A DNA stretch of 6,493 nt. Source: Clostridia bacterium. Its GTDB lineage: Bacteria; Bacillota; Clostridia; Oscillospirales; Acutalibacteraceae. Positions within the stretch are counted from its first letter, which is position 1; the number at the start of each line of letters is the position of its first letter. The notes below the pieces were generated by a model. That model was not told the DNA's origin, searched no databases, and saw nothing but the letters and a program-made list of their open reading frames with translations. The stretch spans positions 1 through 6,493 of the forward strand of contig JAILDS010000100.1 of assembly GCA_024689165.1 (NCBI GenBank). Direction: 5' to 3'. Positions 1 to 5,865 of this stretch are shown one piece after another. The translations under genes were made by a program, and so were the position numbers.

Positions 1-1083
1 ATCATAGAGCCTCGAGCACGTCACGCAGGGCGAGCACTCCGTCATCCCGTAGCCGGTTATGACGGGGATGCCTATGTCGTACATGAACTGCTCGATCTTC
101 GGGTCGAGGTACGCGCCGCCGCACATGATGTATTCGAGCTCGCCGCCGAGCTGCTCATGGATGTCCGCGAACAGCTCGCGCCGCGCGTCGAAACCACTGA
201 GAAGGAAATTCCTGCTCGTTTCGATGCCCTTCATGAGAAGGTCGTACTTGCCGTTGAGCTTGGCGTTGGAGATTATCTTGTTATAGATCATCTCGACCGC
301 AAAGGGAACGGCGGCGAACTGCCGCGGCTTATACTTTTTGATGTCCTTGTATATGCGCGTGATGCGCGTGCAGATAAAGCCCCACTCGTTCATTATCAGC
401 CCGGCGTAAAGCCCGGTGACCCATGAATACGTGTGGTTGAGCGGAAGGAAGGCTATCGCGTGGCCGCCCGTGTTGGCATGGAGCGAGGCGTTGATATCCG
501 TCATCACGCCCTTGTGACTCAGCATGACGCCCTTCGTTTTGCCCGTAGTGCCCGAGGTATAGACTATCGCAAGAAGGTCTTCCGGCTCGACGGGGTAAGA
601 GAGGAATTTCTCTTCGAACTCCGCCCTGGCTGCCTCTCCCTCTTCGAGCACCGGCCCGAGAAGGTCCATGTTGAACCGATACCTGACGCTGGAGGCGGTA
701 TTTGCCTTGTCCTCATTATCGGTCGAGTAGAAAAGCACCTCGCAGGCGCAGTTTTCCATCTGATAGGCGATCTCCGCAGCGGAAAGCCTCACGTCGAGGG
801 GAACTATGACGAAGCCGCCCGCCGCCGCCGCGTAGTAGACGACGTTCCACATATAGGAGTTCTCGCTGAGGATAGCGATCTTCATCGGCGGGGCTATGCC
901 GTTTTTCGCCAGATACGCGCCGAGGCGCATCTCGTCTTCGTGGACCTCTTTGAACGTGCGCCTCTGCTCGGTGCCGTCGTCGTCCTCAAACACGAACTCA
1001 AGCTTGTCCCCTCCGCGCGCGGCGCCTTCAAGGACAAGCTCTTTGACAGTCGTGTAGATCGGAAAACCGTCGAAATACTGCAT
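1..1083 (-). CDS. FadD-like acyl-AMP ligase (acyl-CoA/acyl-ACP synthetase family), 3' end cut by window
   Basis: N-terminal 361 residues of an ANL-superfamily adenylating enzyme; the frame is open to position 1, so the C-terminal lid domain lies outside. These enzymes activate a carboxylic acid with ATP to acyl-AMP and pass it to a thiol (CoA or carrier-protein phosphopantetheine). Visible motifs: P-loop YTSGTTGKTKGVMLSH (residues 175-190), LPLNH followed by an RQFAAVPFAVEMIYNKI-like stretch as in long-chain fatty acyl-CoA synthetases, and the adenylate-binding GYGMTE (344-349). The start ATG shares one base with the carrier-protein stop (TGATG). No clear Shine-Dalgarno precedes it, so translational coupling is likely. 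The N-terminus begins as the family does, supporting this start. It is last of four visible operon genes and a paralogue of the ligase at 2788-4305. Position next to the ACP suggests it loads that ACP, but a CoA ligase role is possible. The substrate cannot be read from the sequence. Confidence 0.92.
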   Translation of the reverse strand, partial: MQYFDGFPIYTTVKELVLEGAARGGDKLEFVFEDDDGTEQRRTFKEVHEDEMRLGAYLAKNGIAPPMKIAILSENSYMWNVVYYAAAAGGFVIVPLDVRLSAAEIAYQMENCACEVLFYSTDNEDKANTASSVRYRFNMDLLGPVLEEGEAARAEFEEKFLSYPVEPEDLLAIVYTSGTTGKTKGVMLSHKGVMTDINASLHANTGGHAIAFLPLNHTYSWVTGLYAGLIMNEWGFICTRITRIYKDIKKYKPRQFAAVPFAVEMIYNKIISNAKLNGKYDLLMKGIETSRNFLLSGFDARRELFADIHEQLGGELEYIMCGGAYLDPKIEQFMYDIGIPVITGYGMTECSPCVTCSRLYD

Positions 1084-1298
1084 CAGTCGCTGATAAACAG
1101 AGCGGCAAGATCGCCTACGGTACGGCAGGACCGGAGCGCTTTCTCGTCAACGTCCTTGTCGAAATCTTCGCAGAGCCTTTCAAGCAGGCATACGGAATCA
1201 AAGGACGACAGGCCGCAGTCAGTTCTGAGGTTGGACTCGGGGGTTATCTCGCCGTCGGGCTCGACGAATTCAAGTATAGTCTCTATTATCTTATCCAT
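1083..1298 (-). CDS. Acyl/peptidyl carrier protein, discrete, 71 aa
   Basis: Small acidic carrier protein that would hold an acyl or aminoacyl group as a thioester on phosphopantetheine. Aligned by eye with fatty-acid ACPs, DCGLSSFDSVCLLERL (residues 27-42) matches the DLGADSLDTVELVMAL region, which makes the second serine of the SS pair (Ser32) the attachment site. The aspartate of the usual DSL is replaced by serine, a GLSSFD form I associate with clostridial ACPs. Helix I (IIETILEFV) and the C-terminal TVGDLAALF helix are present; length is normal. A TTG seven codons upstream (position 1319) is in frame, but it sits in the T-run of a hairpin. The ATG at 1298 has AAAGGA ten bases before it and a better N-terminus, so I chose ATG. 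Four cysteines in 71 residues is high for an ACP. It lies between the condensation enzyme and the second ligase and is the likely carrier for both. Its stop overlaps the next start. Confidence 0.92.
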   Translation of the reverse strand: MDKIIETILEFVEPDGEITPESNLRTDCGLSSFDSVCLLERLCEDFDKDVDEKALRSCRTVGDLAALFISD

Positions 1299-1308
1299 TT
1301 TTTTCGCG

Positions 1309-1314
1309 TCCTTT
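1309..1314 (-). promoter_or_regulatory. Ribosome binding site of the carrier-protein gene
   Basis: AAAGGA on the minus strand, ten bases before the ATG at 1298. It decides the start in favour of this ATG over the in-frame TTG at 1319, which lies upstream of the site. Confidence 0.6.
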
Positions 1315-1317
1315 CGC

Positions 1318-1339
1318 AAAAAGCGGGAGCTTTCTCCGC
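1318..1339 (-). terminator. Weak intrinsic-terminator-like hairpin between condensation and ACP genes
   Basis: On the minus strand GCGGAG, loop AAAG, then CTCCCGC (one bulged C) is followed at once by TTTTT. This is the shape of a rho-independent terminator, though the stem is only six pairs with a bulge. It lies 12 bases after the condensation-gene stop and just before the ACP ribosome binding site. As the downstream genes appear to belong to the same pathway, it may be a partial terminator, a 3' end stabiliser or an RNA-processing point that sets ACP level, rather than the end of the operon. No new promoter is evident after it. Confidence 0.4.
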
Positions 1340-1351
1340 GGCTTAAGCAGC

Positions 1352-2791
1352 TCAGTCAAGCTTGATCTTTTCGAGGATCTCTCCGACGGTGACGTCGGGA
1401 TTTTCCACGCCGGTCATGATCGCTTCTACGATCTTCGGGTAGAGGATCTCAAGGTCCGCTCTCGAGTCTTCAAAGGTCCTGTACTCAAAGATGAACTCGA
1501 AGCCGTTGTCACCGGCGCGGTGCTTGACCGTGAGGTAGAGGTTCTGCGCAGAGAAATCGTTATTGTACCAGACGCCCTCCATGGTGGACCTGACCTCGTC
1601 GCTCTCGGCGGGGACCTCGAGAGGCGCGTGGTAAGAGAAGGTCATGGTGTCGTAGGTGTGGTTGATGTCGCCGGTCTTCATGGCCATATGCTTGATCTGA
1701 TACATCTCAAGAGTAGCGAAGTTGCAGTGGCGGAAAACCGTACGCTGGGCGTCCTCTACCGCGTCGACCGCCTCGCGGAAGGTGAGGTCAGGCTCGATGT
1801 TCGTCCGCAGCGTGTAGAAGTGCCAGCGGTTGCCGCCGGATTTCTTCTGAAGTATCGAGCCCCTGCGGTTGATCATGAACTTGAACGAAACGTCTGTCTG
1901 GTTCTTGTTGAACGCCGACAGGGCCGTGCGCAGGCCGAGCATGAGCACGCAGGGTATGGACAGCGACTTTTCACGGCAGAGCTCCATGATCTTGTCGGAA
2001 TCCTCCTTGGAAACCTCGTAGATAAGGGTCTCGCTCTCGGGATGCTCGCCCTCGAAAAGTGAGATGTAACGCCTGTTCGGGTCGCCGCTTTCTTTTCTGG
2101 CCTTTTCAAGACGGTTGTCGAGCAGGTAGTCGTTGAATATCGGCTCCGAGTCGGTCGAAAACGTCTTCATCCAGTATTCGCGGTCTTTCTTGCGCTCCTC
2201 GCTGTCGAGGTAGGCGAACTCCTCCATCATCGCGTCGTAATACGGCTTCATCGGCTTCGGATACGGCGCACCGCATTTCTTGGCAAGATAGATGCCCATG
2301 ACGTCGCAGATGAAGACCTTCGTCGAATACCCGTCGAACGCGAGGTGATGGAACTTCAGGTACATACCGTTCCTGCCTTCGGGCAGGCGAATGATCCTGA
2401 CCGTGTGGAGGGGCTTGTCGATCATGTCGATGAGCTCTTTCGTCCACCCCTTCATTATTCTGAAGCTCTCCTCGCGGGGAATGTCTGAAAAGTCGAACTC
2501 CTCGACTTCTATTTCGGACTCCGGCGCAAGATACTGAACGAGCTGCGTAACGCCCTTGATCTTTTCCCAGCAGAAGCGCAGACGTATGGTGTCGCAGCGC
2601 CGCATCGCCTCCTCAAGAGCCTCCCTGAGAAGGTCGGGGCGAAAGTCGTCGACCCAGTAATACCCCGTTCCTATATTGAGCACCGGCGAATCCTTGCCGT
2701 AGGAATTGGCTACGAAGAACATGAACCGCTGCGCCTGTGTCAGCGGGTACGTCTCGACGACCGCTCCGGAAGACAGTGTTTTCTGACTCAT
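1352..2791 (-). CDS. Free-standing NRPS-type condensation domain protein
   Basis: A single condensation (C) domain of 479 residues with no attached adenylation or carrier domain. C domains join a carrier-bound acyl or aminoacyl thioester to an amine, forming an amide. Visible: C1-like YPLTQAQRFMFF (residues 15-26); catalytic HHxxxDG as HHLAFDG (148-154), with the second His (H149) and D153 intact; a WHFYTLRTNIEP stretch (323-334) in the place of the C5 region (usually NTLxLR); and a YDTMTFSYHAP / NLYLTVKHRAG C-terminal half typical of the second chloramphenicol-acetyltransferase-like lobe. No signal peptide or membrane segment is seen, so it is cytoplasmic. The start is well supported: GCGAGGT ends nine bases before the ATG, and the ATG overlaps the upstream ligase stop as ATGA, implying coupled translation. 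The likely donor is the acyl group on the adjacent ACP. The acceptor could be a free amine, an amino acid or a second activated unit. A wax-ester/acyltransferase-like use of the same fold is less likely given the ACP and ligases beside it. Confidence 0.92.
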   Translation of the reverse strand: MSQKTLSSGAVVETYPLTQAQRFMFFVANSYGKDSPVLNIGTGYYWVDDFRPDLLREALEEAMRRCDTIRLRFCWEKIKGVTQLVQYLAPESEIEVEEFDFSDIPREESFRIMKGWTKELIDMIDKPLHTVRIIRLPEGRNGMYLKFHHLAFDGYSTKVFICDVMGIYLAKKCGAPYPKPMKPYYDAMMEEFAYLDSEERKKDREYWMKTFSTDSEPIFNDYLLDNRLEKARKESGDPNRRYISLFEGEHPESETLIYEVSKEDSDKIMELCREKSLSIPCVLMLGLRTALSAFNKNQTDVSFKFMINRRGSILQKKSGGNRWHFYTLRTNIEPDLTFREAVDAVEDAQRTVFRHCNFATLEMYQIKHMAMKTGDINHTYDTMTFSYHAPLEVPAESDEVRSTMEGVWYNNDFSAQNLYLTVKHRAGDNGFEFIFEYRTFEDSRADLEILYPKIVEAIMTGVENPDVTVGEILEKIKLD

Positions 2792-4305
2792 GTTTCATTT
2801 ACCTCGCTTCTTATTATCTTGCCTGACGCCGTACGCAGAAAAGGCGTCTGCTTTATTACTACTTTTGTGATCTCCCGCGTGCTCTCGTGCTCAAGATTGA
2901 TCTTTTCTATAAGCCTGAACACGGCGGCTTCGGGGTCCATTATCCCGGTGAACTCGGCAAAGTCGTAATCCGGTCTGACCGCGGCGGTTATCGCGCCGTC
3001 CTTCTCGTAGACCATCATCTCCTTGATAAGTCCCTCGTCGGCGTAATACTTCTCGATCTCCTCAGGAGAGACGTTCTCGCCGCCGGAAAGGATGATGAGG
3101 TTTTTGATCCTTCCCTTTACGAAAAGCTCGCGCTCGGGCGTGATATAACCGATGTCTCCCGTTTTGAACCACCCGTCCGGCGTGAACATGGCGGCCGTTT
3201 CCTCGGGCTTTTTGTAATAACCGGAAAAAATCGAAGGCGTTTTAACCTGGATCTCGCCGTTTTCGATCCTCACGTCGCAAATGCTGATCACCCTGCCGCC
3301 GGAATGCGGGTCTGTTTTTTCGTCGGGAACGGAGACCCTTGCGCTGACCTCGGTCATGCCGTAGCCCTGGCGGACGCGGATGCCCATAGTCTCAAAAAAA
3401 GGAGCGAGTCCCCCGACGAGCGGAGCGCCTGCGGACAGGATATAGTTCAGCCTGCTGCCGAATACCGATTCTCCGGCTTTGCGGGGACTGTATTCGGGAT
3501 GCTTTGACATGACGACCCTGATCCTGTTCGCGATAGACTCTATTATCATGGGCACGAGGCGCATGACCGTCGGCTCAAACAAAAGGAGGTTGCGGTAGAT
3601 CCTTCCGAGCTCGACGTTCAGGCAGATCGTCACGCCGTCGTTGATGTTCTTGAGGTAATCGCATGCAAAACAGAAAATGTGGTGCATCGGGAGCACGCTC
3701 AGCGTCACGTTCGACCGGTCGAGGTCCCATTCCTCGAACCGGACGTTTGAGAAGATCGCGCGGTGCGAAAGCATCACGCCCTTGAAATCGCCCGTGGTAC
3801 CCGACGTGTACATGATAGCGGCGCATTCTTCCGGGTCCGCTCTGTCTGTGAAATCCGGGTCAAAGGGAACGGAGGCGAATTCGTCGGAACCGATCTCGAC
3901 GAACGCTCTGACCTTGTTAATACGGCTTCTGATCGATTCTATCTTGCTCCTCTGCTTCGAGTCAAAAAAGACAATACCCGCGTCGCAGTCGTCAAGCAGA
4001 GCCGCGAGCTTGTCGGGTTCGGAATCCGGCGACAGCGGAACAAAGACCTTTCCGGAAAGGAAAAGCCCGTTCATGCAGGTAATATAACCGTAATCGGTCC
4101 TGCCTATCACCGCGGCGTTCATCCGCCCCGGGAGGATGTTTTCTATACGGCTCGCCGCCGCACGCGCGTCGGCATAAAGCTCTTCATAAGAAACGGAAAC
4201 GATCTCCCCGCCGTCAGAGAACCTTACGGCTGCCTTTAATCCGTATTTCGCAGCCGAGCTCTCTATAAGTCTTCCGAGCGTTGCAGCGGGCTGTGAGTAA
4301 TTCAA
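2788..4305 (-). CDS. FadD-like acyl-AMP ligase, full length, first gene of the operon
   Basis: Complete 505-residue ANL adenylating enzyme that activates a carboxylate as acyl-AMP for transfer to CoA or a carrier protein. The core motifs run in order: YTSGTTGDFKGVMLSH (residues 166-181), LPMHHIF (205-211), RQGYGMTE (312-319), the WFKTGDIG adenylate/hinge region (379-386), KGRIKNLIILSGGENVSP (397-414) and a C-terminal RTASGKIIR with the adenylation lysine K496. The LPMHH...EPTVMRLVP pattern is that of long-chain acyl-CoA synthetases rather than of amino-acid-specific NRPS A domains, so a fatty or other organic acid is the likelier substrate (inference). The start is TTG at 4305: an in-frame stop lies at 4360-4362, there is no closer ATG before residue 62, and the N-terminus looks complete. 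The ribosome site is weak (GGGG about 11 bases upstream), so translation may be modest. It follows a strong promoter and overlaps the condensation gene by four bases (ATGA). Confidence 0.93.
   Translation of the reverse strand: MNYSQPAATLGRLIESSAAKYGLKAAVRFSDGGEIVSVSYEELYADARAAASRIENILPGRMNAAVIGRTDYGYITCMNGLFLSGKVFVPLSPDSEPDKLAALLDDCDAGIVFFDSKQRSKIESIRSRINKVRAFVEIGSDEFASVPFDPDFTDRADPEECAAIMYTSGTTGDFKGVMLSHRAIFSNVRFEEWDLDRSNVTLSVLPMHHIFCFACDYLKNINDGVTICLNVELGRIYRNLLLFEPTVMRLVPMIIESIANRIRVVMSKHPEYSPRKAGESVFGSRLNYILSAGAPLVGGLAPFFETMGIRVRQGYGMTEVSARVSVPDEKTDPHSGGRVISICDVRIENGEIQVKTPSIFSGYYKKPEETAAMFTPDGWFKTGDIGYITPERELFVKGRIKNLIILSGGENVSPEEIEKYYADEGLIKEMMVYEKDGAITAAVRPDYDFAEFTGIMDPEAAVFRLIEKINLEHESTREITKVVIKQTPFLRTASGKIIRSEVNET
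2801..2805 (-). promoter_or_regulatory. Ribosome binding site of the condensation gene
   Basis: GAGGT on the minus strand, nine bases before the ATG at 2791, lies inside the last codons of the upstream ligase gene. It supports this start and independent re-initiation despite the ATGA overlap. Confidence 0.7.
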
Positions 4306-4356
4306 CGTTTTACCAACCCCAAACCGAAAAAACGAAAGATTGCTTAAAACGTATAT

Positions 4357-4385
4357 ATATTAACATACAGTTCATGTTATGTCAA
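4357..4385 (-). promoter_or_regulatory. Housekeeping (sigma-A type) promoter of the ligase-condensation-ACP operon
   Basis: On the minus strand there is a perfect -35 TTGACA (4385-4380), a 17-base spacer, and -10 TAATAT (4362-4357) preceded by TG one base upstream (extended -10). Transcription would start near 4350, giving a leader of roughly 45 bases before the TTG start at 4305. The surrounding DNA is AT-rich against a GC-rich background. It is the only recognisable promoter for the four-gene operon and separates it from the dipeptidase gene upstream. A strong core combined with overlying dyads suggests control by a repressor. Confidence 0.8.
4361..4379. promoter_or_regulatory. Operator-like inverted repeat filling the promoter spacer
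   Basis: TAACAT-N7-ATGTTA, six-base perfect arms, spans 19 bases that run exactly from the end of the -35 into the -10 box. A protein bound here would block RNA polymerase. The arms and length suit a dimeric helix-turn-helix repressor (TetR, MarR or GntR type), but the regulator is not in the window and its family is not identifiable. Confidence 0.5.
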
Positions 4386-4399
4386 CACATTGCAGTGTT
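4374..4399. promoter_or_regulatory. Two further overlapping dyads over the -35 box
   Basis: On the plus strand 4374-4390 reads ATGTTATGTCAACACAT, a 17-base imperfect palindrome with six of eight pairs matching, centred on the -35. Adjacent on the minus strand, AACAC-N6-GTGTT spans 4399-4384. With the dyad at 4361-4379 these make a cluster of related AACA/TGTT half-sites, as expected of an operator region. The AT-rich context makes some chance matches likely. Confidence 0.35.
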
Positions 4400-4422
4400 T
4401 TACGACACTTGTAATGAGCTAT

Positions 4423-5865
4423 TCAGAAGCACATCTCGATGATCGCCGCGGCGAACATCTTCGCGGAGAGAACGAGCGTTGAAATCCGCTGGAACTCGTC
4501 GGGCCCGTGCATGTTCGTCTCCTCCCCGGGCATCTGGCAGCCGAACGCAACTCCGTTTTCTATGTCGTGGACGTAAGTCCCGCCGCCGGTCGAGCCGGGC
4601 TCTGCGGTCTTCCCGGTGTATTCGGAATAGATCTTCAGCAGCGTCGAAACTATCGGGGAATCCGCCGGCACGAGATGCGGCGGCGTGGGCTGCGCGTCCG
4701 AAAGAGAAAAACCGGCGAGCTTCAGCCTGCCGTCAAGCTTCGCCTTGACTGCTCTGGTATCCGCGCGTGCGGGAATGCGCAGGTCGCATACGCCCTCGAC
4801 TTTCCCGCCGCCGACGCGAAGGATATCGAGGCTCGCCGTCAACGGACCGCTCTCGTCCGAACAGACGATGCCCGCGCCCTCACCGAGGCAGGCACCGGAC
4901 GGGAACACGCCGGACAGACCGCCGAGTGCGCGGGAAAGACCCGACGGGTCGAGAGGCAGCATCGAGACGAGGGCAAGCAGCGCGGTCAGAGCGTTCGCGC
5001 CGGTCTCGGGCAGCGACGCGTGCGCCGACCTGCCCGAAGCGGTGATATTAAGCGTTCCCCCGTCTTCGCCGCCCGAAAACGAAAAACCGACCCCGTACAG
5101 TTCGGTTAAAAGCTCCGCCTTTTCCCGGCACTCACCGGCGGTCACGCCCTTAAGGACGCATTCGGCTTTCCCGGGAACGGCGTTAGCGGCGACGCCCGCT
5201 CTGAAGCTCAGGATGGTCCTGTCGAGCGCGAGATTTTCCTCTTCGGAGTACTCACGGCTGAATACCGGGGCGTAGCGCCCTTTTTCACAGTTGATCAGGG
5301 GGTAGTCCGCGTCCGGGGTAAAGACCGTTTCGGGAACGGGCCGTTTTTTGAAATAGTATTCCAGATCCTCTCCGCCCGTTTCTTCCGAGCAGCCCAGGAT
5401 CAGCCTCGCGGTGCGCAGGGGTGCGCCGAGACGCTCCTTGACGGCCCTTAACGCCCACATTGCGGCGACCGCTGGCCCCTTGTCGTCCGACACGCCGCGG
5501 CCCCAGATCATATCGCCTTCACGCAGGACGGTATAAGGGTCCGTTTTCGTCCACCCGTCGCCGGGAGCGACGACGTCGAGGTGCGCGAGGATGCCAAGAT
5601 ACGGCGTTCCCGACTCCGCGTCGGCGCCGGTAAGGTCGCAGTCGATCGCGTAATTCTCATGGTTAACGGGTGAAAAACCCATCCCGCCGAGCATCTCGCA
5701 GGCTTTTTCCGCCGCCTCCGCGCAGGCCGGGCCGAAAGGCTCGCCTGCAGCCGCGGCGCTCCTTACGGAAGGCACGCTTACGAGCGAACTGATGTCGGCA
5801 AGGATATCTTCTTCATGCGAGGCTATATATTCGTCCGTCAGACGCTTCATTTCGTTTTTTGTCAT
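4423..5865 (-). CDS. pepV: M20-family metallo-dipeptidase, PepV type
   Basis: Cytoplasmic zinc aminopeptidase-like dipeptidase of 480 residues, close to the usual ~470 of PepV; the family removes N-terminal residues from dipeptides. Metal-site motifs are all present: GILAHLDVV (H95, with D97), WGRGVSDDKGP (bridging D127), GCSEETGGED (general base E161 and ligand E162), TPDADYP (D185) and the C-terminal NMHGPDE (H453). The lid domain includes SGRSAHASLPETGANA (H282, substrate-side His), and STGGGTYVHDI (425-435) is the usual substrate loop. No signal peptide is present. The ATG overlaps the upstream stop as ATGA, and GGGGG lies ten bases before it. M20 also contains N-acyl-amino-acid hydrolases, so an amidohydrolase acting on a related product cannot be excluded, but the motif spacing fits PepV best. 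It ends 117 bases before the ligase operon, which has its own promoter, so a functional link is not shown. Confidence 0.92.
   Translation of the reverse strand: MTKNEMKRLTDEYIASHEEDILADISSLVSVPSVRSAAAAGEPFGPACAEAAEKACEMLGGMGFSPVNHENYAIDCDLTGADAESGTPYLGILAHLDVVAPGDGWTKTDPYTVLREGDMIWGRGVSDDKGPAVAAMWALRAVKERLGAPLRTARLILGCSEETGGEDLEYYFKKRPVPETVFTPDADYPLINCEKGRYAPVFSREYSEEENLALDRTILSFRAGVAANAVPGKAECVLKGVTAGECREKAELLTELYGVGFSFSGGEDGGTLNITASGRSAHASLPETGANALTALLALVSMLPLDPSGLSRALGGLSGVFPSGACLGEGAGIVCSDESGPLTASLDILRVGGGKVEGVCDLRIPARADTRAVKAKLDGRLKLAGFSLSDAQPTPPHLVPADSPIVSTLLKIYSEYTGKTAEPGSTGGGTYVHDIENGVAFGCQMPGEETNMHGPDEFQRISTLVLSAKMFAAAIIEMCF

Noticed and set aside
1083..1319. TTG start at 1319 for the carrier protein
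   Set aside because: It lies in the T-run of a hairpin, without a ribosome site before it, whereas the ATG at 1298 has AAAGGA at a workable distance.
433..1365. 310-codon open frame on the plus strand opposite the second ligase and ACP
   Set aside because: It lies antisense to two genes with clear family motifs, its translation has no recognisable domain and is rich in Arg/His/Val as expected of a shadow of GC-rich codons, and no ribosome site or promoter was seen.
1520..2062. 180-codon open frame on the plus strand within the condensation gene
   Set aside because: Antisense to well-conserved condensation-domain sequence, with low-complexity composition and no motif; a frame shadow.
4394..4409. 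Hairpin AGTGT-N6-ACACT downstream of the dipeptidase as its terminator
   Set aside because: The stem is only five pairs, is AT-rich and is not followed by a T-run; it more likely belongs to the cluster of operator-like half-sites or is chance.
4507..5109. Long overlapping plus-strand open frames opposite the dipeptidase
   Set aside because: Three frames are open over the same stretch, a sign of high GC rather than coding; the minus-strand M20 motifs account for the sequence.
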